Part shown: piece after piece, positions 33,752-42,264 of the stretch
Position numbering within the stretch: the first letter of the stretch is position 1
How the letters are laid out: each line of letters begins with the position of its first letter
NCBI RefSeq assembly: GCF_000712135.1
Contig: NZ_JOOE01000002.1
Span: forward strand, 186,001 to 250,000
Length of the DNA stretch: 64,000 nt
Direction: 5' to 3'
From: Sphingomonas sp. UNC305MFCol5.2
GTDB lineage: Bacteria > Pseudomonadota > Alphaproteobacteria > Sphingomonadales > Sphingomonadaceae
Translations under genes and position numbers: made by a program
The notes under the pieces: generated by a model
The model's database searches: none
What the model was told of the DNA's origin: nothing
The model's input: the letters and a program-made list of their open reading frames with translations, nothing else

Positions 33752-35167
33752 TCAGTAGCGGTAGTGATCCGGCTTGAACGGCCCTTCCACCGGCACGCCG
33801 ATATAGTCGGCCTGCTTCTGGCTGAGCTTCGAAAGCTTCACGCCCAGCTTCTCAAGGTGCAGCGCCGCGACCTTCTCGTCGAGATGCTTCGGGAGCACAT
33901 AGACTTCGTTCTTGTAGTTCTCGCCTTTGGTCCACAGCTCGATCTGCGCGAGCGTCTGGTTGGTGAACGACGACGACATCACGAAGCTCGGGTGGCCGGT
34001 GGCGCAGCCGAGGTTCACGAGGCGGCCCTTGGCGAGGATGATGATCTGCTTGCCGTCGGGGAACTTCACCAGGTCGGTGCCCGGCTTCACTTCGTCCCAC
34101 TCGTAGTTCGACAGCGCGGCGATCTGGATCTCGCTGTCGAAGTGGCCGATGTTGCAGACGATCGACATCGGCTTCATCGCACGCATGTGATCGGCGGTGA
34201 TCACGTCGGCATTGCCGGTCGCGGTCACGAAAATGTCGGCGCGCCGCACGGCCTCTTCCATCGTCACGACCTCGAAGCCTTCCATCGCCGCCTGCAGCGC
34301 GCAGATCGGGTCGATCTCGGTGACGAGAACGCGCGCGCCGCCGTTGCGGAGCGACTGGGCCGAGCCCTTGCCGACGTCGCCGAAGCCGGCGACCACGGCG
34401 ACCTTGCCGGCGAGCATCACGTCGGTGGCGCGGCGGATCGCGTCGACCAGCGATTCCTTGCAGCCATAGAGATTGTCGAACTTCGACTTGGTGACGCTGT
34501 CGTTGACGTTGATCGCAGGGAACGGCAGCTCGCCCTTCTTGGCGATCTCGTACAGGCGGTGGACGCCGGTGGTGGTCTCTTCCGAGACGCCCTTCAGGTT
34601 CTTGACCGTCTCGGTCAGGTAACCCGGATACTTGGCGATGAACGCCTTCAGCGCGCGCTGGAACTCGACTTCCTCGTCATTCTCCGGTTCGCCCAACGTC
34701 GCGCCGGCTTCGAGCTTGGCACCCCAGAGCGCGAACATCGTCGCGTCGCCGCCATCGTCGAGGATGATGTTGGCGGTCGTGCCGTCACCGTCGGCGCCCC
34801 AGTTGAAGATGTCGCCGACATAGTCCCAATATTCGGCGAGGCTCTCGCCCTTCACGGCGAACACGGGGATGCCCGCAGCGGCGATCGCGGCGGCGGCGTG
34901 GTCCTGCGTCGAGAAGATGTTGCAGGTCGCCCAGCGGACCTCGGCGCCGAGCGCGGTGAGCGTCTCGATCAGCACCGCGGTCTGGATCGTCATGTGCAGC
35001 GAACCGGTGATCCGCGCGCCCTTCAAGGGCTGCGACGGGCCGAATTCCTCGCGCAGGCTCATCAGGCCGGGCATCTCGGTCTCGGCGATTTCGATTTCCT
35101 TGCGGCCGAAAGCGGCGAGTTCGATGTCCTTGATGACGTAGTCGTTCTTGTCGAGCACGGTAGCCAC
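33752..35167 (-). CDS. ahcY: Adenosylhomocysteinase
   Basis: 471 residues, GTG start with GGAG nine bases upstream. It splits S-adenosylhomocysteine into adenosine and homocysteine and so keeps methylation going. Features include [19 protein letters not shown], the NAD-binding [17 protein letters not shown], and the conserved C-terminal KPDHYRY. Length is that of the long bacterial and plant form with the internal insertion. An unusual perfect AT-rich palindrome 96 bases upstream suggests control by a methionine-cycle repressor. Confidence 0.96.
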   Translation of the reverse strand: MATVLDKNDYVIKDIELAAFGRKEIEIAETEMPGLMSLREEFGPSQPLKGARITGSLHMTIQTAVLIETLTALGAEVRWATCNIFSTQDHAAAAIAAAGIPVFAVKGESLAEYWDYVGDIFNWGADGDGTTANIILDDGGDATMFALWGAKLEAGATLGEPENDEEVEFQRALKAFIAKYPGYLTETVKNLKGVSEETTTGVHRLYEIAKKGELPFPAINVNDSVTKSKFDNLYGCKESLVDAIRRATDVMLAGKVAVVAGFGDVGKGSAQSLRNGGARVLVTEIDPICALQAAMEGFEVVTMEEAVRRADIFVTATGNADVITADHMRAMKPMSIVCNIGHFDSEIQIAALSNYEWDEVKPGTDLVKFPDGKQIIILAKGRLVNLGCATGHPSFVMSSSFTNQTLAQIELWTKGENYKNEVYVLPKHLDEKVAALHLEKLGVKLSKLSQKQADYIGVPVEGPFKPDHYRY

Positions 35168-35262
35168 GGGCTGATCTCCAGCAGGTATAAAGGGTCGGCG
35201 CGCCGGACCCGCCGGCCGCGATTGGCGCGCCCTACCGCGTCAGATGGGAATGCGCAAGTCGG

Positions 35263-35282
35263 ATATAAAGATATCTTTATAT
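35263..35282. promoter_or_regulatory. 20-bp perfect palindrome upstream of ahcY, candidate SahR-type operator
   Basis: ATATAAAGATATCTTTATAT is a perfect inverted repeat and the most AT-rich spot nearby. ArsR-family SahR regulators control methionine-cycle genes, including ahcY, in many proteobacteria through AT-rich palindromes. No SahR gene is visible in the window, so the assignment is inferred from gene context and symmetry. The 95 bases between it and ahcY also contain two GGCGCGCC blocks that can pair. Confidence 0.55.
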
Positions 35283-35290
35283 GTACCCGC

Positions 35291-36019
35291 TCAGCCGACG
35301 AGCCCCGCCCCGGTCAGCTTCAGCCGGCGCAGGTCAAGGTTCATGTCCTTGCGGAAGCGCGCGGCCGCCGCGTCGGAGAGCCGGGCTACCGCGGCGGCGT
35401 CGCGCCGGCTCGCCGCATCCGAATAAGCCCAGCCCTGCGCCACGAAATTGAGCATGAACGTCTCGGCCAGCGCCTGCCGCTCGGCATCGCCCATCCTCGC
35501 AAAGGCCGGGCTCGTGCCGAGCGCCCGCACCACCTGCCCGCGCACCGCCTGCACTTGCGCGCGGCTGGCGAACGGTACCTTGTTGGCAATCTGCCAGTTC
35601 TGCACCCAATAGCTCGTCATCGCGTCGGCCACGTCGCCGCGCCGCAGCCCGTCCACCGCGACATGCTTTTCCCACAGCCCCAACAGATCGTTCTGCTGGA
35701 CGGCCTTGCGCAAGCGATCGGCATTGCCCGGGTCCGCGCGCGCGACGAAGTCGGCAAACTGCGCGCGGACCTTGCTGGAGACCTCGGGAGAACTCCGATA
35801 ACGCGTGCCGGCGGCGGCGTTCGAACGGGTCGGCGCGCGCGTCGGGCGCTCCCCGCCACCGCTCCGGACCGTCGCGCCGAGGACATTGTTCAATTGCCCG
35901 ACCGACGCCATCGACGCGCCGAAATCCACATACTGGCTCCCGATCGCCGGGAAATCCTGCCCTGCCGCCGGCCCCGCGGCGAGAAGGGCGACGCACATGG
36001 CGGCAAGGCGGTAACGCAT
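35291..36019 (-). CDS. Exported protein, DUF6683-like
   Basis: 242 residues from ATG 36019, preceded by GGAG; a TTG six bases upstream is also in frame. The signal peptide (RYRLAAMCVALLAAGPAAGQ) indicates export. A Ser/Arg-rich linker near residues 50-75 is followed by a helical domain with SYWVQNWQIANKVPF and FMLNFVAQGWAYSDA, resembling the DUF6683 family of unknown function. It is next to the ahcY palindrome but transcribed away from it, and 116 bases downstream of the propeller gene. Confidence 0.7.
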   Translation of the reverse strand: MRYRLAAMCVALLAAGPAAGQDFPAIGSQYVDFGASMASVGQLNNVLGATVRSGGGERPTRAPTRSNAAAGTRYRSSPEVSSKVRAQFADFVARADPGNADRLRKAVQQNDLLGLWEKHVAVDGLRRGDVADAMTSYWVQNWQIANKVPFASRAQVQAVRGQVVRALGTSPAFARMGDAERQALAETFMLNFVAQGWAYSDAASRRDAAAVARLSDAAAARFRKDMNLDLRRLKLTGAGLVG

Positions 36020-36135
36020 CCCCAACGCTCCGATCGGCTGACAACCGCTGAATGATTACGCGGGAAAGGTCCCGGCACCAGCCGCCGCCGTCCGCGCCTC
36101 GTCCCGCAAAAGCGGCGCCGCGCCGCATCCCGCGT

Positions 36136-37656
36136 TCAGCGCACCAGCCGGTAGCTCACGAACGCGATTTGCTTTCCGTCGGGCGACCAGCTCGGCACAT
36201 TGATCGTGCCCTGCCCGCCGAACAGCCGCGTCAGCACCTGGGGCGGCGCGCTGCCGTCGGCGGGCATGATCTTGAGCGCCACGTCCTCGCGATTGGGGGG
36301 ATGGTCGGTCACTGCCACGTCGAGTCCGAACGACACGAAGACGATCCACTTGCCGTCGGGCGAGACGTGCGGAAACCAGTCGCGCCGCTCGGGATCGCGC
36401 GTGAGCTGCACCGGATCGCTGCCGTCGGCATAAGCGCGCCAGATCGCCATCGCGCCGCTCCGGGTCGAGTTGAAGTACAGATATTTGCCGTCGGGCGAAT
36501 ATTCGGGTCCGTCGTCCACCCCCGGCCCGACGATCAGCGGCCGCGCCGATCCGCCAGCCAGATCCTTCGCCCAGATATCGTAGCCGTCGTCGTCGGTGCC
36601 GACCCGGACATAGGCCAATGTCTTCCCGTCCGGGCTCCAGCCATGCCAATAGGATCGCGCCTTCGGATCGCTCACCATTTCGCGCGGCGCCCCCGAACCC
36701 ACGAGCGGCAGCACGAAGATGCGCGAGAGATTGTCGGGTTCGGACTGATCCGAGATTACCAATTGCGTCCCGTCGGGCGAGATGCCGTGATCGTTGTTGT
36801 TCCGGATATTGCGCCCCGTCGCGATCGCGACCGGCTCGCCGCCTTCAACCGGTATCCGCCAGATCCGCCCGTCGGCATTGTAGACCAGCGCCTTGCCGTC
36901 GCGGGTCCAGTTGGGCGCCTCGATCTTGCTTGGGAAATGACGGACGACGCGGCGGCTCTGCACCCCCACCACTTCGATCACCTCGAGCGTGCTCTCGACC
37001 TTCGCGGCGTATCCGGTGTCGGGCACATAGGCGAGGCTCGGCACCGCGATCTCGACATTGGAAAAGGTCGCGGTCTCGGTGACGCTGTTGTCGTGCGCCG
37101 ATACCGCCAGTCCGACCAGAACCGGCGCCTGGAACGCGATCCGATAGCTCCCGCCGGCGTGCAGCAATTTGCCGTCTGCGCCCGCGACCGAGAAATAGAC
37201 GAAATTCCCCTCGCGCTCGAGCCGGACACGCCGCGGATGCCAGACGGCGGAGACGATCTGCCGCGTCGGCCCCTCCTGCTCGGCGCGATATTGCAGCGAG
37301 ACCATCCCGTCGCCGTGCACCATCACATCGGCATAAGGCGATCCGGGCGTCCGGTTCTGCCGGATCATCAGCCCGGCCTTGCGGTGCGGGTCCTTGCCCT
37401 TGCCTTCCCATGCGATGTCGGCGGCGATGTGGAAATCGCCCGAACGCTGCATCCAGGCGTAATGGAAAGCGTCCTTCTCGCCCCAGATGTTCGCGCCGCT
37501 CGCGGTTATCCGATAGCGGCCGGCATCGTGGCTGACGCTGCCCGGCGTGGCGGTATCGCCGATATCGGCGTGGTTCGCGAAGATGCCGACGGTCTGTGAG
37601 GTCGCCGGGTTCGCCCAAAGTGCCAGCGCGCACGCCGCAGCCGAAAGCCTGATCAT
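36136..37656 (-). CDS. Secreted TolB-type beta-propeller protein with N-terminal lectin-like domain
   Basis: 506 residues from ATG 37656, which gives the signal peptide IRLSAAACALALWANPATSQ. Residues 30-190 look like a concanavalin-like DUF1349 domain (HYAWMQRSGDFHIAADIAW, RKAGLMIRQN). From about residue 215 come at least five WD40-like PD40 repeats, each with an SPDGK or SPDGT core, as in TolB. There is no peptidase domain, so it is probably a binding or sensing protein in the periplasm rather than a DPP-type enzyme. The ligand is unknown. Confidence 0.83.
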   Translation of the reverse strand: MIRLSAAACALALWANPATSQTVGIFANHADIGDTATPGSVSHDAGRYRITASGANIWGEKDAFHYAWMQRSGDFHIAADIAWEGKGKDPHRKAGLMIRQNRTPGSPYADVMVHGDGMVSLQYRAEQEGPTRQIVSAVWHPRRVRLEREGNFVYFSVAGADGKLLHAGGSYRIAFQAPVLVGLAVSAHDNSVTETATFSNVEIAVPSLAYVPDTGYAAKVESTLEVIEVVGVQSRRVVRHFPSKIEAPNWTRDGKALVYNADGRIWRIPVEGGEPVAIATGRNIRNNNDHGISPDGTQLVISDQSEPDNLSRIFVLPLVGSGAPREMVSDPKARSYWHGWSPDGKTLAYVRVGTDDDGYDIWAKDLAGGSARPLIVGPGVDDGPEYSPDGKYLYFNSTRSGAMAIWRAYADGSDPVQLTRDPERRDWFPHVSPDGKWIVFVSFGLDVAVTDHPPNREDVALKIMPADGSAPPQVLTRLFGGQGTINVPSWSPDGKQIAFVSYRLVR

Positions 37657-37680
37657 CTGCCCCTCTCCTCTCACCCCTCA

Positions 37681-37754
37681 GTGCTCCTGCGCAGGCAGGA
37701 GCCAAGGATAGTTGAGTACGCCGCCGCCCTGGGCTCCTGCCTACGCAGGAGCAC
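37681..37754. repeat. Long inverted repeat with 23-base arms
   Basis: Arms 37681-37703 and 37732-37754 are reverse complements with one mismatch. Each arm also folds on itself (GCTCCTGC with GCAGGAGC). A 28-base spacer separates them. It lies between two divergent genes and differs in sequence from the other repeat families in the window. Confidence 0.75.
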
Positions 37755-37763
37755 GGTGATCTG

Positions 37764-38516
37764 GTGGACATGTTAGCGTTAACCAAGCCGCAAGCGAAAC
37801 CATTTCGCATCACCACTTCCCGCCCTATCCTGCGCCCCGTGCCGCCCGACATCGCCTCCATTCTCCGCGCCCTCGAAACGCATGCCGACCCCGCGTTTCG
37901 CGACACGATGGGTCCGCGCTACGGCATCGTCACGGCGGACCGCGTGCTGGGCGTGCCGATGGCGAAGATCCACGCCGTCGCCAAACCGCTCGGCCGCGAC
38001 CCCGAGTTCGCCGAGGCGCTGTGGCAAACCGGCGTCTACGAGGCACGCATGCTCGCCTGCATGGTCGACGATCCCGCCACGGTGACGACCGAACGCATGG
38101 ACCGCTGGCGCGCCGATTTCGACAATTGGGCAGTCACCGACACTTTGTGCTTCAAGCTGTGGGACCGCACCCCGCACGCCTTCGCGATGATCGATCGCTG
38201 GGCGACGCTCGAAGGCGAGTTCGGCCGACGTGCGGCGTTCGTCCTGCTCGCCAGTTGCGCGCTGCACCGCAAGGGCGCGGACGCCGATTATCTCGCCCGA
38301 TTGCCCCTGATCCATGCCGCGGCGACCGACGAGCGCAATTTCGTCAAGAAGGGCGTCAATTGGGCACTGCGTGCGATCGGCGGCAGAAAGAGCCCCGCCC
38401 TGCGCACCGCCGCCCGCGATCTCGCCGCCACTCTCGCCGCCTCACCCGACAGAACCCGGCGCTGGATCGGCAAGGACGCACTGCGCGCATTCGCGAAGGC
38501 CGATGCCGGGGATTGA
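37764..38516 (+). CDS. DNA alkylation repair protein, AlkD-like
   Basis: Up to 250 residues; starts at GTG 37764, ATG 37770 or GTG 37839 are all possible, and the last gives the conserved PDIASILRALE front. HEAT-like helical repeats of the AlkD/AlkC family are visible: VLGVPMAKIHAVAK, VYEARMLACMVDDP, WAVTDTLCFKLWD and FVKKGVNWALRAIG. AlkD-type enzymes excise alkylated purines without flipping the base. The gene is monocistronic; a GTTC-N7-GTTC motif lies 33 bases beyond its stop, not before its start. Confidence 0.86.
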   Translation: MDMLALTKPQAKPFRITTSRPILRPVPPDIASILRALETHADPAFRDTMGPRYGIVTADRVLGVPMAKIHAVAKPLGRDPEFAEALWQTGVYEARMLACMVDDPATVTTERMDRWRADFDNWAVTDTLCFKLWDRTPHAFAMIDRWATLEGEFGRRAAFVLLASCALHRKGADADYLARLPLIHAAATDERNFVKKGVNWALRAIGGRKSPALRTAARDLAATLAASPDRTRRWIGKDALRAFAKADAGD

Positions 38517-38548
38517 TCGGTCTTTCCTACACCACGGGCATCTGTTAT

Positions 38549-38563
38549 GTTCACTTTATGTTC
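38549..38563 (+). promoter_or_regulatory. Possible alphaproteobacterial LexA box
   Basis: GTTC-ACTTTAT-GTTC matches the direct-repeat SOS operator of alphaproteobacteria. It sits in a 221-base gap with no clear gene after it on the plus strand. A motif this short could occur by chance in a 64-kb window. Confidence 0.3.
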
Positions 38564-38682
38564 CCGGCCCGCACTCGAGCATCGTCCGTCGCGCCACGGA
38601 CAAGGGCACCCCGCGCTTGTTGGAAATTTACTTACGCCGACGCGCAACGGAATTTCACGATTCGCGGGAAAAGTGCGAAGTT

Positions 38683-38712
38683 AAGCGCCGCAAATCCTAC
38701 AAAGCGGCGCTT
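38683..38712 (-). terminator. Hairpin downstream of yqgE
   Basis: Perfect 9-bp arms AAGCGCCGC and GCGGCGCTT enclose 12 bases. It lies 26 bases after the yqgE stop, but the following T-run is short and interrupted. Confidence 0.45.
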
Positions 38713-38737
38713 GATCGACATCGCCGACGCACGCGAC

Positions 38738-39298
38738 TCACGCCGTCCCGGTGCTGTTCGCCAGCAGCCGCGGATCGATGCCCGCGATCTCGAAGCCCTT
38801 CACCCAGCGCCGCCCGGCATCCACATCGTAGAGCAGCTTCGTGTCGCCGCTGGTGCTGAACCAGCCGTGGCGAGTCATCTCCTCGTCGAGTTGCCCCTCG
38901 CCCCAGCCGGCATAGCCGAGCGCCACCAGCCAGCGGCTCGGCCCCTTGCCCTCGGCGATCGCCTTGAGCACGTCGATCGTGCCGGAAAGCGCCCAGCGCC
39001 CGCCAACATCGATCGTGTCCTGCCCGTCCCAATCGGTCGAGTGGAGTACGAAGCCCCGCCGCGGCTCTACCGGCCCGCCGAAGTGCACCGGCGCGTCGGG
39101 AACCTCGCCGGGATCGATTTCGAACTGCTTGAGCAATTCATGGAGTCCCAGCCCCTCGATCGTCTCGCCAATGCCGATGCCGAGCGCGCCTTCATCGTCG
39201 TGCGCGCACATCGCGATCACCGCGCGTTCGAAGCGCGGATCGCCGATCCCCGGCATCGCGAGGAGGAACTGGCCGGTGAGATAGGGCGTCGAATCCAT
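38738..39298 (-). CDS. yqgE: YqgE/AlgH family protein (UPF0301)
   Basis: 186 residues from ATG 39298 (MDSTPYLTGQFLLAMPGIGD), the standard beginning and length of the family. Conserved parts are FERAVIAMCAHDDEGALGI, VHFGGPVEPRRGFVLHS and ALGYAGWGEGQLDEE. Function in most bacteria is unsettled; AlgH was named for alginate regulation in Pseudomonas. The frame is open far upstream, but that part is antisense to the peroxiredoxin gene. It is divergent from that gene across 96 bases. Confidence 0.92.
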   Translation of the reverse strand: MDSTPYLTGQFLLAMPGIGDPRFERAVIAMCAHDDEGALGIGIGETIEGLGLHELLKQFEIDPGEVPDAPVHFGGPVEPRRGFVLHSTDWDGQDTIDVGGRWALSGTIDVLKAIAEGKGPSRWLVALGYAGWGEGQLDEEMTRHGWFSTSGDTKLLYDVDAGRRWVKGFEIAGIDPRLLANSTGTA

Positions 39299-39394
39299 GC
39301 CTCGACAACTTATCGCTTCGGTTTCGGGTCCGTCACGCTTGAAAATGTCATCGACCGCGCCGATTGGAGCATTGACCTCAAAAAGGAGAGTGAA

Positions 39395-39877
39395 ATGACC
39401 ATCCAGGTTGGCGACCGCATCCCCAGCACCCAGCTCGTCAAGGTGACCGAAGCGGGGCCCGAGCAGATCGGCTCGGACGAATATTTCGCCGGCCGCAAGG
39501 TCGCGCTCTTCTCGGTGCCCGGCGCCTTCACGCCCACCTGCTCGGCCAAGCACCTTCCCGGCTTCGTCGAGAAGGCCGACGAGATCAAGGCGAAGGGTGT
39601 CGACGAGATCGCCTGCACCGCGGTCAACGACGCGTTCGTGATGGGCGCCTGGGCGAAGGCCAGCGGCGTCGACGGCAAGGTGACGATGCTCGCCGACGGC
39701 AACGGCACCTTCGCCAAGGCCGTGGACCTCGAGATGGACGGCAGCGGCTTCGGCCTCGGCACGCGCGGCAAGCGCTATTCGATGCTGGTCAATGACGGCG
39801 TCGTCGAGCAGCTCCATGTCGAGGCGCCCGGCGCGTTCGAAGTCAGTTCGGCCGATTATCTGCTCGGCCAGCTGTAA
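39395..39877 (+). CDS. Prx5-type peroxiredoxin
   Basis: 160 residues with AGGAGAG just before the ATG. It reduces peroxides with a peroxidatic cysteine, seen in VPGAFTPTCSAKHLPGF. MTIQVGDRIPS and the C-terminal VEAPGAFEVSSADYLL are typical of the glutaredoxin- or thioredoxin-dependent Prx5 group. No EcfG-like promoter was seen in front of it. A small stress-type gene with such a promoter follows 73 bases later. Confidence 0.93.
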   Translation: MTIQVGDRIPSTQLVKVTEAGPEQIGSDEYFAGRKVALFSVPGAFTPTCSAKHLPGFVEKADEIKAKGVDEIACTAVNDAFVMGAWAKASGVDGKVTMLADGNGTFAKAVDLEMDGSGFGLGTRGKRYSMLVNDGVVEQLHVEAPGAFEVSSADYLLGQL

Positions 39878-39892
39878 CGCCGCACCCGTAAC

Positions 39893-39918
39893 GGAACTGC
39901 CGTGCCGCTGCGGGAGTT
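39893..39918 (+). promoter_or_regulatory. EcfG-like promoter before the small gene at 39951
   Basis: GGAAC, 17 bases, AGTT, ending about 32 bases before the ATG. It differs from the consensus only in the first base of the -10 element (A for C). Supports general-stress control of the gene that follows. Confidence 0.5.
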
Positions 39919-39950
39919 GATCCAGGGTACTTCTGTGAAAGGGAAGCGTC

Positions 39951-40208
39951 ATGGCCAACAGCAACAGCAATAGCACGAGCGGTTCCGCCGGCGAGAGCGC
40001 GAGCCAGAACCAGAGCCAGGGTTCCGAAAAGTCCTTCCTCGCTTCGGCGCAGGAAACCGTTGCCGGGGCAGTCGATGCGACGGTGCAGGCAGTGAAGGAT
40101 CACCCGGTCGCCGCAGCCGCGGTAGCCGCGGGTGCCGCCGCGGCGGTGGGCGGCGCCGTCTATGCCGCCACGCAGCTGGGCGGCGAAAAGGAACCCGCGA
40201 AGAAATGA
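39951..40208 (+). CDS. Hypothetical small protein with Ala/Gly hydrophobic segment
   Basis: 85 residues, ATG preceded by AAGGGAAG. A polar Asn/Ser/Gln-rich head (residues 2-28) is followed by an amphipathic stretch, then VAAAAVAAGAAAAVGGAVYA, a possible membrane or packing helix with GxxxG-like spacing, and a lysine-rich end. The layout recalls small stress-induced proteins of the YtxH/CsbD kind, but I do not recognise a family. The EcfG-like promoter points to stress induction. Confidence 0.7.
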   Translation: MANSNSNSTSGSAGESASQNQSQGSEKSFLASAQETVAGAVDATVQAVKDHPVAAAAVAAGAAAAVGGAVYAATQLGGEKEPAKK

Positions 40209-40292
40209 TCCGATCGGCTCCCGCTCAGGGCGGGAGCCGACGATATGTCCGGCAGTCTTGCCAGAGTCATCTTCGCGCATTAGCGATCGAAG

Positions 40293-41729
40293 ATGACTCA
40301 AGCATCAGACATCGTCGCCGAGCTGGACCGCCTCTATCGCGCCTCGGTCGAACGCCTCCAGGCTGCCCTCACGCGCTATCTCGAAGACGGCACGCCGCCG
40401 GCCCCGACGAGCCGCACCGACGGCTCCTTCGCCTATCCCGAGATCCGGCTCACCTATCGCGGCGGCAATGATCGCCCGGCCCCGCCACGATCGTTCGGCC
40501 GGCTGGTCGATCCCGGCGAATATCGCATCAGCGTCACCAAGCCGGCGATGTTCTCCGACTATCTGATCGAGCAGCTCACTTTCCTGATCGAGGATTACGA
40601 CGTCGAGGTCGATGCGACGACCGGGCGTCAGGAGATCCCCTTCGCCTATGTGCTCGATCCCGGCCACGCGCTGAGCCTCGACGAAGTCTCGGCGACCGAG
40701 CTCGCCCGTCACTTCCCCGCGACCGATCTCGCGCATATCGGTGACGAGATCGCCGACGGCCTGTGGGTGTCACCCGACGGGATCCGCCCGCTGGCCTTGT
40801 TCGACGGGCTGCGCACCGATTTCAGCCTCGCTCGCCTGCGCCACTACACCGGCACGCCGACCGAGCATGTCCAGCAGTACATCCTGTTCACCAACTATCA
40901 CCGCTATGTCGACGAGTTCGTCCGCTGGGCCTGCTCGCAGCTCGGCGAGGGCAGCCGCTTCACCGGCGTCTCCGGCGCGGGCGGGATCGTGGTGGAAAGC
41001 GCCGAGGAGGCCGATCGCCTGATCTCGGACAGCGCTTGGCGTCGCCACCAGATGCCGGCCTATCACCTGATGGCGCCGGGCCGGACCGGCATCACGCTGG
41101 TCAATATCGGCGTCGGCCCGTCCAACGCCAAGACGATCGCCGATCACCTCGCGGTGCTCCGTCCCGAGGCATGGCTGATGATCGGCCATTGCGGTGGTCT
41201 GCGCCCCAGCCAGCGCATCGGCGACTATGTCCTCGCCCACGCTTATCTGCGCGACGATCACATCATGGACGACGTGCTGCCCCCGGAAATCCCGATACCC
41301 GCGATCGCCGAGGTCCAATTGGCACTTGCTCGTGCCGCCGAAACCGTTTCGGGCCAGTCGGGCGACGAACTCAAGCAGCGCCTGCGCACCGGCACGATCG
41401 TCACCACCGACGATCGAAACTGGGAGCTCCGTTATTCGGCGACTGCCCTGCGCTTCTCGCTCAGCCGCGCAGTCGGTGTCGACATGGAATCGGCCACGCT
41501 CGCCGCGCAGGGCTATCGCTTCCGGGTGCCCTACGGCACCTTGCTCTGCGTATCGGACAAGCCCCTCCACGGCGAGCTCAAGCTCCCCGGCCAGGCCAAC
41601 CGCTTCTACGAACGCGCGATCAACGAGCATCTTCGCATCGGTATCGAGACCGTCGAGGAGCTCCGCCGCGAGGGCGCCAAGCTCCACTCCCGGAAACTCC
41701 GCGCATTCAACGAACCGCCGTTCCGCTAG
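40293..41729 (+). CDS. amn: AMP nucleosidase
   Basis: 478 residues. The enzyme splits AMP into adenine and ribose 5-phosphate, limiting AMP pools. The N-terminal regulatory domain covers residues 1-170; the C-terminal nucleoside-phosphorylase-like domain contains GVSGAGGIVVESAEEADRL, NIGVGPSNAKTIADHLAVL, WLMIGHCGGLRPSQ and VDMESATLAAQGYRF, which holds the ribose-binding glutamates. Length matches the 484 of the E. coli enzyme. It is monocistronic, followed by palindromic repeats. Confidence 0.94.
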   Translation: MTQASDIVAELDRLYRASVERLQAALTRYLEDGTPPAPTSRTDGSFAYPEIRLTYRGGNDRPAPPRSFGRLVDPGEYRISVTKPAMFSDYLIEQLTFLIEDYDVEVDATTGRQEIPFAYVLDPGHALSLDEVSATELARHFPATDLAHIGDEIADGLWVSPDGIRPLALFDGLRTDFSLARLRHYTGTPTEHVQQYILFTNYHRYVDEFVRWACSQLGEGSRFTGVSGAGGIVVESAEEADRLISDSAWRRHQMPAYHLMAPGRTGITLVNIGVGPSNAKTIADHLAVLRPEAWLMIGHCGGLRPSQRIGDYVLAHAYLRDDHIMDDVLPPEIPIPAIAEVQLALARAAETVSGQSGDELKQRLRTGTIVTTDDRNWELRYSATALRFSLSRAVGVDMESATLAAQGYRFRVPYGTLLCVSDKPLHGELKLPGQANRFYERAINEHLRIGIETVEELRREGAKLHSRKLRAFNEPPFR

Positions 41730-41775
41730 GGCAGATCGACATTCAGGATTTTGAAGCGATTTCTCCAGAATCCCG

Positions 41776-41885
41776 CCGTCACCCCGGCCTTGAGCCGGGG
41801 TCCACTCAGCCTCGCCGGCAGTGCTCAAGGCTCTTGCGCAGCCCTTGCCTCCCGGTGGAACCCGGCACTTCGGCCGGGGTGACGG
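41776..41885. repeat. REP-like inverted element of the CACCCCGG family
   Basis: CCGTCACCCCGG at the left end faces CCGGGGTGACGG at the right end, each arm also forming its own hairpin (CCCCGGCCTTGAGCCGGGG). It lies after the AMP nucleosidase stop and may serve as its terminator. A related half copy is at 41961-41986 and a full copy at 49531-49639. Confidence 0.7.
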
Positions 41886-42264
41886 TTGCGGGTAGGGCCA
41901 ACCGCATTCCCCAGCGGTAAATGTCGATCCGTCCTAGGCGGAGGAATCACATCCTTCTTCGTCACCCCGGCCTCGAGCCGGGGTCCCGCTGCGTTCGCGC
42001 CGAGGATAATTTAAATTTATCAAAAGCTTGCTTAGGATATCGGCCTAGGCTTGCAATGTAGGATTTCAGGTGCTTGCATCGAGCGGCGGCCTCGCGGCCC
42101 GCCGCTCTTTGACTCGTCGATCCGAAGACAGGCGCGGAGCCACGCGCGCGATCACGAATATGCGTTTTCGCCTAACCTTTACTAACCTTCCGCACCTGCG
42201 AACGCGGCGGCGGCGAGTGGATAGGACGCTTCGGCAGAGCGTTGAACTCCGAAAGGAGCACGCG
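41886..42264. other. Intergenic region: half repeat, AT-rich tract and one hairpin
   Basis: No gene is seen. It contains a half copy of the CACCCCGG repeat (41961-41986), an AT-rich tract near 42005-42030 that is unusual here, and a perfect 9-bp hairpin at 42081-42107 (GAGCGGCGG/CCGCCGCTC) followed by TTT, which could end a small RNA. A pair of CTAACC blocks near 42173-42186 is reminiscent of CtrA half-sites but does not fit the spacing. Confidence 0.4.

Noticed and set aside
35168-35262. SAH riboswitch in the ahcY leader
   Set aside because: The leader shows paired GGCGCGCC blocks but none of the conserved SAH riboswitch core that I could recognise.
33647-36055. 802-codon open frame on the plus strand opposite ahcY and its neighbour
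   Set aside because: It is antisense to ahcY, an unmistakable gene, and crosses its promoter region; the product has low-complexity Arg/Gly/Asp composition typical of high-GC shadow frames.
38021-39394. In-frame extension upstream of the peroxiredoxin gene giving a 618-residue fusion
   Set aside because: The extension runs antisense through yqgE and through the alkD region in another frame; a good ribosome binding site marks the true start at 39395.
42173-42186. CTAACC-type pair resembling a CtrA site
   Set aside because: The spacing is six instead of seven bases and both half-sites deviate from TTAA, so a CtrA site is not supported.
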